From Coenobita brevimanus (taxonomy: Eukaryota; Arthropoda; Malacostraca; Decapoda; Coenobitidae): a DNA stretch of 64,000 bases. Below the pieces are notes generated by a model. That model was not told the origin of the DNA and searched no databases. It saw nothing but the letters and a program-made list of their open reading frames with translations. Positions 1 through 12,170 of this stretch are shown here, piece by piece. The translations under genes and the position numbers were made by a program. The stretch lies in contig CM064690.1 in NCBI GenBank assembly GCA_032717465.1, positions 25,873,153 to 25,937,152 on the forward strand, in the 5' to 3' direction. How positions within the stretch are numbered: the stretch's first letter is position 1; the number at the start of each line of letters is the position of its first letter.

Positions 1-284
1 CTACACAATTATTATCTTATCGCCATTTTTAAACTTTCAAGACACAATCAAATTTCTTCTCCATCTTTTTAATTGACGTACATTAATTAAAAAAACTTAA
101 ATTAATGTTACTAGTTCATTTACCCATATTTTCTGCTTAATTACTTTTCTTGCCTTATCACTAACATACTTTTTCCTTCTTCATTTTCTTCATATCATGG
201 AATAAATCCTCACTTAAGTATTTATTGTCTTGCAGTATTTTTCAATGACCTTACATGTTATCTATACACATATATATATTTTTT

Positions 285-610
285 TTTACAACTCACTCCA
301 TAGATTTTTTTATTTCCTTTGTCATTATATATATTTCTTACAGTTTTTGCTAGTCTTTATCTGACGTCCTCACCTACCTTTATAGATATTGTTTATTTCC
401 TCTATTATATATACTTAATAATTTAATTTTTTCATTTTCTTTACCTTACTTCCTCACCTCACTCCACAGACATTTTTTATTTTATTATTTATTATATGTA
501 TATTTTTAGCAGTTTTTACTAGCTTTTATCCTACTTTCTTACTCCATAGATATTTTTTTATTTTTTTTTATTATATTCATTTATTTTTTACTCTTCTTTA
601 TCTCACTTCC
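285..610 (+). repeat. ~83 bp AT-rich tandem repeat, about 4 units
   Basis: CTCACTCCATAGATATTTTT-like starts occur near 291, 374, 459 and 541. Each is followed by ATTATATATAT and ACAGTTTTTACTAG-type segments. Units are diverged. The rest of 1-840 is AT-rich with no gene seen. Confidence 0.6.
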
Positions 611-844
611 TCTCCCTTTGTCATTATTTACCCAGCTATGATCATTCTTGCTTTATTGTTTTTATTATGATTTATTGTATTATTCTCTCTCTCCTTTGTC
701 GTCTTCATTATTCACTTTTCAATAACTCATTCCTCTGATAACTTAATCTTCATCTCCCTTTTATTTATTTATTTATCCCTTTATTACTTCAGTGTTTGTA
801 TTCATAGTAAAACAATTAACTTTTTTTTTTAGACAAACCGTCTA

Positions 845-845
845 C

Positions 846-904
<59 letters not shown>

Positions 905-913
905 CGTTTATCA

Positions 914-954
<41 letters not shown>

Positions 955-1107
955 AATACAGGCTGTAAAGATAATGGAATGTTAATTATATCAACGGAAA
1001 AAAATGGAAAATAAGAAGAATAACATTAAGAAGAGCGAGGAGAAGGAGGAGGAGGAGGAATTGAGAGAAAATAGCTAAAACTCTCTCATCGTATTTACAT
1101 TTTTCCC

Positions 1108-1159
<52 letters not shown>

Positions 1160-1222
1160 ATTTCCCATGTTAAAGAAAGAAACCTATATTTCAGCTATTT
1201 TCTCTAAAACCTCCCTCTTTCC

Positions 1223-1285
<63 letters not shown>
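845..1285. repeat. CT/GA microsatellites
   Basis: (TC)n at 849-902, (TC)n at 919-951, (GA)n at 1113-1157 and (CT)n at 1227-1282, separated by short AT-rich DNA. No gene. Confidence 0.95.
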
Positions 1286-1379
1286 GTGTTTATGTGGCTG
1301 TTGCATTCTTTCTCTAATTCTCCTTTCCTTGTCTTATAACTTCTTCTTCCTCTTCCATAAACTCTCATAATATCTCTCT

Positions 1380-1682
1380 AGAATTTCCTCTCGCCTCCTC
1401 CTCTTCTATTTTCTTCTTCCTCCTCCTCCTCCTCTTCTTCTTCCTCCTCCTCTTTCTACATTATTTGGTGTTTTTTTTTCCTTCCTTTTTCATTCTTTCA
1501 TCCCACATTCACTGCTGAGCTCCCCCCCCCCTCCTCTCTCTCTCTCTCTCTTTCCTTCAGTTTTCCTTTCCTCCCTTTCTCCCTCTTTTACCCATCCCTC
1601 CCTTCTGCCCCCATTTTTCGCATCTCTCTCTCTCTCTCTCCCTCCCCCTGTCTGTCTGTCTCCATCTGTTTGTCTGTCTGTC

Positions 1683-1726
<44 letters not shown>

Positions 1727-2215
1727 CCTCTCCATGCTTCGTCTATCCTCTCCTTCCCTTCCTCCTTCCTTCTTTCTATCTCCGCTCCTTTAAGTTCCCT
1801 TGTTTTTCTTCTCCCTCCACGTCTCTCTCCCCTCCATCCCCTCCTCATTTTTCCTCCTCTCCTTCCCTCTCTATTTTTCCCTCCTTCTGTCTTCCTCTTC
1901 TCTCCCTTCCTCCCCTCCGTCTCTCTCTTTCTTTCGTCCCTGTCTCTTGTGCCTCCTTCTCTTCCCTTCTTTCCTTTCGTCATTCCTTCTTCCTTCCTTC
2001 TTTTGTCTCCTTCCGTCCTTCCTTCCCTCTTTCATTCGCCCACCTCTCATCTTTCTTCCCTCCTTCCTTCTTCTTTCCTTCCCTCTCTCTTTCATTCGCT
2101 CACCTCTTCTTTCTTGTATCTTCCTCCCTCCTTACTTCATTCTTTCCTTCTTCCACTTCTCTCCTTTCTTCCTTTTCCTTCCTTCCTTCTCCCTCCTTCT
2201 GGTGTACGTTGCTTC
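1380..2215 (+). repeat. Polypyrimidine tract
   Basis: More than 800 bp, almost all C and T on the + strand (TTCC, CTCC and TCTG motifs, a (TCTG)n patch at 1650-1710). Overlapping open frames on both strands (Ser/Leu/Pro or Arg/Glu/Gly) are composition artefacts. Confidence 0.9.
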
Positions 2216-2275
2216 ATTTTTCCTTCACTGTGACGTTATTAAACCCTTCTAATTAAAATGTCGCTTATGTGGGCT

Positions 2276-2278
<3 letters not shown>

Positions 2279-2313
<35 letters not shown>

Positions 2314-2384
2314 ACACACACACACACACACTATTTTTATTTCCTTTAATTTTCGTCTTCGTCGTCGATCACTTCATCATGATG

Positions 2385-2425
<41 letters not shown>

Positions 2426-2651
2426 CCACCACCATTATCATCATCACCATCACCACCACGATCACCATCACCACCAGGTCCACCACCACCACCATTATCA
2501 TCATCACCACCATCATCACCATCACCACAATCATCATCACCACAACCACCACCACCACCACCACCACCATCATCATCACCACCACCACCATCATCACCAC
2601 CACCATCACCATCACATCATCACCATCACCACAATCATCATCACCACCACC

Positions 2652-2682
<31 letters not shown>

Positions 2683-2690
2683 CCACCCCA
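2279..2690. repeat. (GA)n(CA)n then (TTA)n and CAC/CAT trinucleotide tract
   Basis: A compound dinucleotide at 2279-2331, a (TTA)n at 2387-2422 and an imperfect (CAC/CAT)n at 2423-2690. The poly-His, poly-Ser/Pro and poly-Val frames here are not genes. Confidence 0.95.
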
Positions 2691-2694
2691 TATC

Positions 2695-3227
2695 CCAATC
2701 CCACAAGAGCGTCAGAGGGCATGAGAAATGGTAACACCGTATCCCAAAACCAAGAGAACCACCGACAAAGTGCCCAGTAAAAGACCCACACGATAAAAAA
2801 TAAGTAAATAAATAGAATAAAAATAAAATAAGCGCTTCATAATGGCACTCCCTCGACGACAGGTGTAAAAACAGGTGTGCAGCCCTCGTCATGTACGTCG
2901 TTATTCATTTTTCATTCATCATTTTTCATCCTTTTTCATTTCCTTCAGCTTAGACATCTCATTTATTCACTTTCATGCGTCGTTATTCATAGTTCATTCA
3001 TTCCCTTTACCCTCTTGCATTTCTTTCATTTCTTCTTACATACCTCACTCATTCACTATAACATGTTATTCATCTGCCTTCCCTCTTGGCCTTCCACGTC
3101 CCCCCCCTCCTCCCCAGACTCATTCATATGTACATTTTTCATCACGTCATTCACATTCATTCTCTCTATATGGCCATACCGCCTAAGCACACTCTTTCCT
3201 GGCTTTCAAAAATCCCTAACTTTCTTT

Positions 3228-3230
<3 letters not shown>
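2695..3230. other. Low-repeat stretch, nothing recognised
   Basis: CATT-rich (TTTTCATTCATT) spacer DNA. Short open frames lack homology or splice support. Confidence 0.5.
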
Positions 3231-3284
<54 letters not shown>

Positions 3285-3364
3285 ATAGACACACACGACA
3301 CCTTTCAAGAATTTATATTTTTCATTCAATCCATCTATCATCGAACTCCAGACACTCAGGCGAG

Positions 3365-3570
3365 GGTGACCAGCCTCGCCCGGCCCTGAGTAGCAATATG
3401 TTAACAATAAACTCCAACCACTTCTCGGAATTCAACTCTAACAGCCCCCATGTGTTTGAAGCGCCGTGACCCACTAAACAACCAGGCGTCATCTGATTAT
3501 ATCGTTACTGTTAAATATGATAAATAGTTTCCTGGGCTACTAGAAACCGCTTAACTTGCCATTCCGTGCA
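3365..3570 (+). repeat. Dispersed R5 repeat, copy 1
   Basis: AGGGTGACCAGCCTCGCCCG, then GATTATATCGTTACTG and CTTGCCATTCCGTGCAAAA. The same order of similar segments occurs at 37690-37930 (AGGGTGACCAGTCAGTCC, CGGTTATATGGTTACTTCCC, TTTGTCATTCAATGTAGAG). It runs into the 93 bp repeat below. Confidence 0.55.
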
Positions 3571-3574
3571 AAAT

Positions 3575-3812
3575 CACCTGAAAACCACACTACATCGGGT
3601 GAGTGGATGGTTGACGTTCAACCTACCACATCTATAATTCTTACCCTATAAAAAATACCAATAAGAAGACACCGGAACCACACTACATCGAATGAGTGGA
3701 TGGTGGACGCCCAGCCTACCACATCTATTTTTCTTGTCCTATAAATAATACGAATAAGAATCTGGAAAACCACACTACATCGAGTGAGTGGATGGTAGAC
3801 GACGAATAATTT
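3575..3812 (+). repeat. 93 bp tandem repeat, about 2.5 units
   Basis: AACCACACTACATCG followed by GAGTGGATGG starts at 3582, 3675 and 3768, exactly 93 bp apart. Each unit continues with CAGCCTACCACATCTAT and CCTATAAA-AATAC. One related unit lies at 37935-37980. Confidence 0.85.
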
Positions 3813-4017
3813 AGATTTTGATATAACAAGAATCAATGTAAGTTTTGAAACATTATGAAATAACTACGAAGTGTACTAAGAACAGCTTAAATATTATGAA
3901 GAAAATGTTGAAAAATTGTTGAAGACTTGTACATTGAAGAGAGAGAAATGGAGGAAGTGGAAGAGGAAGAGGGAGAGGGAGAGGAAAAGGGAGAGAAAGA
4001 AGGGGAAATAGACGCAG

Positions 4018-4078
<61 letters not shown>

Positions 4079-4320
4079 TCCACTAGTTCAACAAAACTAA
4101 CTCAAATATTCTCTCTCTCTCTCTTTACACACAGTTATGAATTTCAATCCTTCATCTTTTACATAATATAAAAAAAATAATAATACTGTATAAATTTTTT
4201 CAACCCCTTCAGCCCATGGAGGTCCCACGTATTCCCTTCGTGCTGACTCCAGAAAAAAAATAAATAAATAAATAAATCCTTAAATCCTGCGATGCGTTTC
4301 TGGGCCTAGTCTTGAAATCT

Positions 4321-4430
4321 CCAGACGATTTTATTGTCCAGCGTTAGGGAGGGTTTTTTCGAATGGGAGGTAAGTTATAGCCTTTCTGAAACCACCCCAG
4401 AGCCTTCGTCAGCTGAATAAAATCGTCTGG
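4321..4430. mobile_element. Palindromic R1 element, 110 bp
   Basis: It starts CCAGACGATTTTATTGTCCAGC and ends GCTGAATAAAATCGTCTGG, near-perfect terminal inverted repeats about 110 bp apart. The interior is GTTAGGGAGGG...GAGCCTTCGTC. No coding capacity. The best complete copy of the R1 family (see finding). Confidence 0.8.
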
Positions 4431-4523
4431 AAGCGACAAGAAGGAATAAAAAAAAGTACGTCATTCGGATTCCTGTCTTTAACCTCCTTCAGCCCTTCGA
4501 CGTTTGTGGCATTCGTCCTTCCT

Positions 4524-4812
4524 CCAGACGATTTTATTCAGCTTAGGGGGATTTTTGGTAGTGAAGGGGTTAATGGGGGCTGTATCAAACCCCTCCAGTT
4601 CGAAAAGTCGTAAGATTTAATATGAAATGTCTGAAGATAGTAAGAAGAGTCCCCAAGTCCACCTGATACGTGAACCCCGTGGACTTCCATTACAGTCCAC
4701 CATCTTCCTTCTGGGGGACAAAGAACAGGCTGAGGGACCTTTGTATAGCCGGGCAGTGGAGTCACACAATCCTAACAGTGACACCAGGTGAAGGCCTCCC
4801 TCTCAAACACGT
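4524..4812. mobile_element. R1 element followed by R2 repeat (- orientation)
   Basis: It begins CCAGACGATTTTATTCAGC, with GAAGGGGTTAATGGGGGC inside and a decayed right end (GTCTGAAG at 4629). From about 4640 to 4812 there is an R2 copy: GTGAACCCCGTGGACTTCC, then TTCTGGGGGACAAAG, TATAGCCGGGCAGTGGAG, and an end in GAAGGGGTTAGG. The same R1-then-R2 order recurs at 9888-10300. Confidence 0.7.
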
Positions 4813-4904
4813 TGAAGTGCCATGGCGAAGGGGTTAGGAGAAATTATTATTATTATTATTATTTATTTATATATATATTTTTCTATTAGAGAGGTTATAT
4901 ACAT

Positions 4905-5160
4905 CCTTCATTAACCCGTTCACTACCTGCGTGCTGGAGAGGGACGCCTTCACGTGATGGCACCAATATTGCCAGGTCACTCAATTGCCTGGTTATACAA
5001 GCGCCCCTCAACTCCTTCCCTACCCCCCGAAAGGAGGATGGTAACTGCAGGAAGAGGACAGCCTGCAGTTCTCTGGGATCACATTCAGATGAACCTAGGG
5101 CTACAACAACAACAACGACAACTACTATTACTACTGCTACTACTACTACTACTACTACCT
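4905..5160 (+). mobile_element. R2 repeat with (TAC)n tail
   Basis: About 190 bp run from TTAACCCGTTCACTACCTGC through CACGTGATGGCACCAATAT, CCTGGTTATACAAGCGCCC, CCCCCGAAAGGAGGAT and CACATTCAGATGAACC. A CAA/TAC trinucleotide run follows (5103-5158). The body matches 53555-53800 in the same orientation, and 4640-4812 and 10110-10300 inverted. A body with a short tandem 3' tail suggests a SINE-like retroposon. No clear Pol III A/B boxes were confirmed. Confidence 0.7.
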
Positions 5161-5283
5161 GGTGGCTCTAAGTTGAGTAAATCTACACTCAGAGTCAGAG
5201 ACGATTTACTGGGGTTTAAGTGAATGAAAGGATTACACACAAGAAACACTGGCAACTTTTTAATCCCTTCAGTACGAGGACAG

Positions 5284-5585
5284 GTTCATTATACGCTATC
5301 TCCTTTCGTAATACGCTATCTCCTTTCGTAATACGCTATCTCCTTTCGTTATACGCTATCTCCTTTCGTAATACGCTATCTCCTTTCGTTATACGCTATT
5401 TCCTTTCGTTATACGCAATTTCCTTTCGTTATACGCTATCTTCTCTCGTTATACGCTACCCCCCTTTCGTTATACGTTATCTCCTATCGTTATATGTTAT
5501 CTCCTTTCGTTATAAGTTATCTCCTTTCGTTATACGCTATCTCCCCTCGTTATACGCTATCTCCTTTCGTTATACGCTATCTCCA
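5284..5585 (+). repeat. 20 bp minisatellite, 15 units
   Basis: The unit is ATACGCTATCTCCTTTCGTT, with T/A alternation at the last position and some drift in the middle (ATACGTTATCTCCTATCG). A 181-codon frame passes through it and is not a gene. Confidence 0.95.
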
Positions 5586-5784
5586 GACAATCTAATTAAT
5601 CTTGGTAACACTTCTTGCCATGGAGAGTCAAGAAAAAAAAATCTCCATCAAATTTCTCCATCATCATACATCTCCCAAAATCTAAATCATGAGAGAGAGA
5701 GAGAGAGAGAGAAAAAAAAACACAAGAAGATCCTCGGCCTGAAGAAGTTAAGCGTCCATACATGATATGAAACACACACAATCC

Positions 5785-5970
5785 CAATACTATAGTCTCT
5801 TCACTCCAACTTCGCCTAAAATTGTCGTTTCTCCATCTTGAATGCTCCGTCAAACGAAGAGATTGACACTCGATTAAACTAGTCACGAAGAAGTGCTATG
5901 GAGAGGAAGCAGAGCCGTGGTATTGTCTTATTTCTGCCTCTCATCATCAACGTGAAATAAGCTGAGTTAG
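5785..5970 (+). repeat. Dispersed R4 repeat
   Basis: It runs from TATAGTCTCTTCACTCCAAC through AGTCACGAAGAAGTGCTATG at 5879 to TGTCTTATTTCTGCC. It matches 51870-52030. An inverted fragment (TCCACAGCACTTCCTCGTGA) lies at about 18872-18891. Confidence 0.65.
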
Positions 5971-6009
5971 GGACGAGAATCTGGGCCAAGGTACGGTGAA
6001 AATGGTATA

Positions 6010-6335
6010 GTGGAAATGCAGGAAGGAAATGGCTTGGAAATGGAACGGTGGATGAGTGGAAATGGTTTGGAAATGAACAAGTGGATGAGTGGAAATGGTT
6101 TGGAAAGAGAACAAGTGGATGAGTGGAAATGGTTTGGAAATAGAACAAGTGGATGAGTGGAAATAGCTTGGAAATGGAACAGTGGATGAGTGGAAAAAGC
6201 TTGGAAATATATGAGTGGATGAGTGGAAATGGTTTGGAAATGGAACGGTGGATGAGTGGAAATGGCTTGGAAACAGAACAAGTGGATGAATGGAAATGGT
6301 TTGGAAAAGGAACGGTGGATGAGTGGAAAAAGTTA
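6010..6335 (+). repeat. ~33 bp minisatellite, about 10 units
   Basis: The unit is GTGGATGAGTGGAAATGG, TTTGGAAATGGAACA, with GGTTTGG/GGCTTGG/AGCTTGG variants. It is open on both strands because the unit is close to a multiple of three. Confidence 0.92.
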
Positions 6336-6461
6336 CCCACTGATGTGGTTGGTGTTATTTTGAGTGAAATTTTCAGTAACAGGGCAAGATGAAAAAAAAT
6401 AACTTACAAAAATGAGATTTAACACTCATGCCAATTACTAAAAAACACAGGAAAATATATG

Positions 6462-6462
6462 C

Positions 6463-6505
<43 letters not shown>

Positions 6506-6730
6506 TTACTTTCAGGTTCCATTACGGTGACAAACGCTTTTTCTTTTTTCTTTTTTATTCTTTCCTATAAAATGTCCACGTCAGTCTTCCTCTTTTGTAT
6601 GGTGTTTCTGCTCACTTTTTCCTACCAGTTTCGGGTGGGGGGGGGGACTGCATTGAGACGACGGGGGGGGGGTATGGACAGCTTTCTTGTACGCTGCCTT
6701 TTGGTTATTCTTGCGTCTATTAATACTTTG

Positions 6731-6807
<77 letters not shown>

Positions 6808-6870
6808 CTTGCAGTCTATTAACATTACGATAACGCTAAATGACATCAGACTTCACACACACACACACAC
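6462..6870. repeat. (ATT)n, (GT)n and (CA)n microsatellites
   Basis: (ATT)n at 6462-6506, (GT)n at 6732-6806 (about 37 units) and (CA)n at 6854-6873. The intervening 220 bp has two poly-G runs and no recognisable gene. Confidence 0.92.
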
Positions 6871-7099
6871 ACCTAAAAACTCCCGGAAAACTTTAGGATT
6901 TACGTGGAGGGTCAATTTCACACACATATTTCCAGGCTCAGTAGAAACGCTGGGATTTTTGCAATATACCGTACTTAATAGGAGGTCTTAGTGGCCACAA
7001 ATAATGTAATTAAGAGGGAGCTTCTAAGTGACCTCGCCCGACCTGACCTTCCCCGGTGTGGTGTTATCTTAATGAGGTCAGCTTTTATGATGTCCGGGG

Positions 7100-7375
7100 G
7101 TGATGATAGAAGGGTGGATGGGAGAGGGGAGAGTGATGGGAGGGGAATAGGTGGGAGAGGGGAGAGTAATGGGAGGGGAATAGGTGGGAGAGGGGAGAGT
7201 AATGGGAGGGGAATAGGTGGGAGAGGGGAGAGTAATGGGAGGGGAATAGGTGGGAGAGGGGAGAGTGATGGGAGGGGAATAGGTGGGAGAGGGGAGAGTG
7301 ATGGGAGGGGAATAGGTGGGAGAGGGGAGAGTGATGGGAGGGGAATAGGTGGAGGAGGGGAAAGTGAGGGTGGAA
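7100..7375 (+). repeat. 33 bp purine minisatellite, about 7-8 units
   Basis: The unit is GGGAGGGGAATAGGTGGGAG, AGGGGAGAGTGAT. It is a multiple of three, so all frames stay open; the Gly/Arg/Glu peptide is not taken as real. G-rich with possible quadruplex runs. Confidence 0.93.
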
Positions 7376-7829
7376 AGAGAGAGGTGGAGGATTAGCAAGT
7401 GGAGGTGAGGGGAGAGGTGGGGGGGATAAGGATATGTGTGGAAGACTGGATGAGAATAGAGAGGTGAGAAAAGAGAAGAGGTGGGGAGGAATGGAAGTGA
7501 TGTGACTAAGGAAGAGAAGGGTGAGGGAGAAAAGGTGCGGTGGAGGAGGAAGGAAAGGAGTGGGGGAGGAAGAGAAGACAGACGACGTAGGAAGGAAAGA
7601 GATGAGGGAAGAGATAGGATGAAAATACGGATGGGTGGGAAGAAAGGAGATTGGAGGAAAGTAGTGAGTTGGAGAAAGAGGAAATGTGGAGGAGGAAAAA
7701 AAGAGAGGAGGGATGGAGGAAGGTAATAAGTGGGGGACGAAGAGGAGACGCGGGGAGGAACGTGCGAAGCGGGGGAAGGAGAGGAGAGTTGGAGGGGAAG
7801 CAAAGGGACGAGGTGAGACGATAGGGTAC

Positions 7830-7918
<89 letters not shown>

Positions 7919-8195
7919 GGAATGGATGAGGGTGAGTAGAGATGGAGGGAGGGGGGGAGGGGGATGAGGGAGTGCATGTGGGAGGGGGCAATCAGGTGGG
8001 GAGGGGGGGAATGGACGTGGAAAAAGAGCAGCTGCATTCTGAAAGGAGTACAAAGTAAAAGAGTACAAAAGAAGGGAGTACAAAGGCAGGAAGTACAATG
8101 GAAAGCAAAATACATCAGTTCTATTGATCCTGAGGAGGTAGTTTGTTGCTGGGTATGAGCATTTAATTGGAGTAAGAAAAGAATGGTACAATAGA

Positions 8196-8251
<56 letters not shown>

Positions 8252-8520
8252 GGCAGGCAGAAGGGTATGTGCTAGGGAGGGGGACAAGAAGGGGAGTGGG
8301 ATGGTGGAAGAAGAGTGGGCGTATACAATTAGAGGGGGGGGTTGGAATTGAGTGGGTGGGTGGGTGTATGTATTTAGGTGGGCGGAAATGTGGGTGCGGT
8401 AGAAGTACGTGGGTGGGGTGGAGGAATTCAGTGGGTGTATCTGGGTGGGGGGGGGAAGGTGTGGGTGGAAGTGGGGGTGGGGATGTGGAGAGTCATTTAT
8501 CATCATCATACTAACTCAAT
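7376..8520. repeat. Purine-rich DNA with (GT)n and (CA)n
   Basis: A GGA-rich tract at 7376-7830, (GT)n at 7831-7915 (over 40 units) and (CA)n at 8198-8248. G-rich GGGTGGGTG and GGTGGGG DNA fills 8270-8490. The long - strand frames (388 and 474 codons) are artefacts of the pyrimidine-rich complement. Confidence 0.9.
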
Positions 8521-9189
8521 TTCCAACTGTTTCACTGAAGTAGGTAGGTGGGATCCACAAGCATTACAGAGAAAACACACGTTACCACAAGCTATACTCT
8601 CTTCACTTTAACCTGGCCTTGCAACAGTGACCAGCGAAATGTACAGCTGCAGTTGTTCTTGTTGTTGCTGTTATTGGTATTATTCTTCTTGATGTAGCTC
8701 TTACCAGTGTCAGCATGTTAAAGACTTGTATTAATCTGACGTCCTAATTCTACCAACACATTAGATTACAATTTACCTCCTCTCTCAACAACCATTACCC
8801 CTACTACTAAACATTCACTATTTTACATTTCCATTCACTATTCATCGCACCTTATCAAGTCGTAAGCTGAAAATGTCCACAATATTCTGGACTAACTTCT
8901 CGTTCAACATTAACACCGTACCTTCTGCATATCTTACATTTCAATTACTCCATATCCGATCGTTTACCCAAGCTTCACTCCCTCTTCCATCCTTCTCGCT
9001 TTGATCTTTTCCATCCTTCTCGCTCTGCCCTTTTCCATCCTTCTCGCTTTGATCCCTCTCACAACCCCAACCATATAAATATTGAACAACCATGGGGACC
9101 TCACACACACCCTTGCCCTACACCTGCACTCATTCTCAGTCACTCACTTAAGCATTTATCTACACCCCATGCATTTTCTTTACACCCAA

Positions 9190-9190
<1 letters not shown>
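8520..9190. other. Non-repetitive spacer, nothing recognised
   Basis: Mixed-composition DNA without a convincing open frame. A triplicate CATCCTTCTCGCT occurs at 8990-9050. CTCTCTTCACTTTAACCTGG at 8598 resembles the start of the R4 repeat. Confidence 0.5.

Positions 9191-9278
<88 letters not shown>
9191..9278 (+). repeat. (CT)n(CA)n compound microsatellite
   Basis: About 24 CT units run without interruption into about 19 CA units at 9239. Confidence 0.97.
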
Positions 9279-9281
<3 letters not shown>

Positions 9282-9513
9282 CCACAACCCGCTTGCTTAC
9301 ACCTCTCCCATATACACAAATACCATACAAATCTTACGGTGCCTCTTCCATGCCTTCTCCACTGCACCAGGTAACTTACTTTTAATATTTCACCTGTGGA
9401 TCTCTTACTACTGTGAAAATATTACCTTTTATTCATTAATTACTGGATATTTTGATAGTTCCTTCTCAGTTAATGACTCTCAACACACTTCACTTACTTA
9501 TTTACTGTCTTCC

Positions 9514-9702
<189 letters not shown>

Positions 9703-9887
9703 TACAAAGAGAGCAAACAACACTTTTCCTTATGTATCCGACACCAGGAATAGACTAGACAGGCTATTCCCTAAGGTCCGCCAGTTCTCCCAAAGCAAGA
9801 AATGGTCACACCTTCACATGTCACCACCTGGGCGCTCATACCGAACCGTCCATACTGAATACATACACTAGCTTAATCGTACTACTT

Positions 9888-10001
9888 CCAGACGATTTTA
9901 TTCAGCTCTGGGTAGGCCTCTCGTGCTGAAAGGGTTACTGAGGGCTTTACCTAACCCCTCCACTTCAAAAAAATCTCTCTCAAGGCGAATAAAATCGTCT
10001 G
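9888..10001. mobile_element. Palindromic R1 element, 114 bp
   Basis: Left end CCAGACGATTTTATTCAGC, right end GCGAATAAAATCGTCTG. The interior has GAAAGGGTTACTGAGGGC and CTAACCCCTCCACTTC, which are themselves partly complementary. Confidence 0.8.
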
Positions 10002-10019
10002 AAGGTAGCAAGATAAAAA

Positions 10020-10310
10020 AAATCGCGTCCTATGGTTGTTGTTATTGTTGATGTTTTTCTTCTTCCTCCTCCTCCTCTTCCTCCTCCTCCTCCTCTTCCT
10101 CAAGCTCATCGGAACTGTGAACCCGGTGGACTTCAGGCTTAAACTTCCATCCTCCTGAAGCCCACCATCCTCACTTCAGGGGACAGGGAAGTATCTGAGG
10201 GACGAGTGCACGACCAGGAAGTTCAGCCGCCCGGGTATATCAGTGCCACCACGCGAAGGCGCCCCTCTCCAACACTACTCCATGGCTGACGAGGGTTAAA
10301 TGCCACGGAA
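10020..10310 (-). mobile_element. R2 repeat (- orientation) with (TCC)n tract
   Basis: A (TCC/TTC)n run at 10055-10100 is followed by GAACTGTGAACCCGGTGGAC, CTTCAGGGGACAGGGAAG, CCGCCCGGGTATATCAGTG and CCACCACGCGAAGGCGCCC, and an end in GAGGGTTAAATGCC. The order is the reverse complement of the copies at 4905 and 53555. It directly follows the R1 element at 9888-10001. Confidence 0.7.
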
Positions 10311-10362
10311 ACTCAATATAAATTCAATCAACATTATTTTGGGGTGAATCCATAGCGTGCAT

Positions 10363-10368
<6 letters not shown>

Positions 10369-10427
<59 letters not shown>

Positions 10428-10528
10428 TCTATTCTTATCTAAGTCGCTCTTCTTCCTCTTATCTCGGATGCACTTTTCTTTATCCTCTCTCGTTTTTATT
10501 CTCTCTCCCTAATCCTTTCCTCCTCCCA

Positions 10529-10606
<78 letters not shown>

Positions 10607-10830
10607 GTAGTTACTTCACAGCTTCTATTTTCTCTTGTTCCCCTCCCTTCCCTTCCCTTCCCTTCCCCTCTCCTCCCCTCCCTTCCTTTCCCATTTCTTC
10701 CTCTCTGTTTGTACCTCCTTCCCCTCCTCTTCTCTTCCATTGTCCTCCCCTCCATGCTCACACCCTTCCCCTCTCATATACTTTCCCCTCTCTCCCCTCT
10801 CCTCCCCTCCCCTCCCCTCGCCCACAAACG
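10369..10830 (+). repeat. (CT)n microsatellites and C/T-rich tract
   Basis: (TC)n at 10369-10425 and (TC)n at 10535-10600, then a CCCTTCC/CCCCTCTCC tract to 10820. No gene. Confidence 0.93.
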
Positions 10831-10954
10831 TAATATGTGAGAGAGGGTGTGACATCTGTGGTGGGTAGACTCTCTCTTTCTCACTTTCACACACTCACCC
10901 TCTCTCACACTGTACCTAGACCTCACTTATGCTCTCCTCCACTCTACTATCCCG

Positions 10955-11204
<250 letters not shown>

Positions 11205-11589
11205 CAATCCACACAAATCATTCCATCTATATAAGGCAGTTTGACCCTAAATTTAACAGCCCTTCCATCTTTCTCCTTCAAGACGATGGGTGTGTCTTAA
11301 GAAGCACATAAGTAGGTGGCGAAGGTGAGACTAAGATGTAAAATTTTCTTGAAGGGTTAGTGAAAAAATTACATGGTTTGCAAATAAGGAAAAATGTAGC
11401 AGAGCAAAAGGTTACATCCCAGTCCTCCACCCCAATTTACTTCCATCCCTTCCTCTTCTCTCCTCACTTCTCCTCTCCTCTCCCCTCCCCTTCTTTCCAC
11501 TCCCTTCCCTTCTGTTCTTCTCGTATCTCGCCCTCTTTCCTCTTTTTTAATTACTTCTTCATTTTCTCCATCCCACATTTCTCATCTAT

Positions 11590-12170
11590 ACTGTGCATCC
11601 ATCCACTCATTCACCTATCTACTCATCCACTCACTCCCCCACACCCGCATCCATCCACTCTGACATCCTCACAGCCAGTCATCCATCCATTCATTCATTT
11701 ATCCACACACTCATCCACCAATCCACCCATCTAGTTACACTCCATCCACCCACTCCTTCACATAGCTACTCACTCACCCATCCATACACTCATTCACTCC
11801 TTAATATCCATCCATACACTCATTCACTCACACCCACCACCACCACACACACCCATCCATCCCACCACCACCACACCCATCCACCACCATCACCACCACC
11901 ACAACCACACCCACCCATCCACCCACCACCACCACAACCACACCCACCCATCCACCCACCACCACCACAACCACACCCACCCATCCACCCACCACCACCA
12001 CCACACACCCATCCACCCACCACCACCACACCCACCACCACACCCACCACACCCATCCATCCACCACCACCACACCCATCCATCCATCCACCACCACCAC
12101 ACCCATCCATCCACCCACCACCACCGCACCCACCCACCCTCCTACCACCACCACACCCACCCATCCATCC
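11590..12170 (+). repeat. CCATCCA and CCACCA repeat tract
   Basis: Tetranucleotide-like (CATC/CACT)n at 11590-11830, then CACCACCACCACACCCATCC units to 12165. Pro/His/Thr frames and the Trp/Gly/Val complement are artefacts. Confidence 0.92.

Noticed and set aside
4905..5160. tRNA gene or clear tRNA-derived SINE promoter in R2
   Set aside because: GGTTATAC and similar pieces recall tRNA arms, but no cloverleaf or full A and B boxes could be laid out.
7078..8509. Open frames of 388 and 474 codons on the - strand
   Set aside because: They are translations of GGA minisatellite, (GT)n and (CA)n DNA (Ser/Pro/His/Thr/Cys/Val runs) with no domain, splice signal or codon bias.
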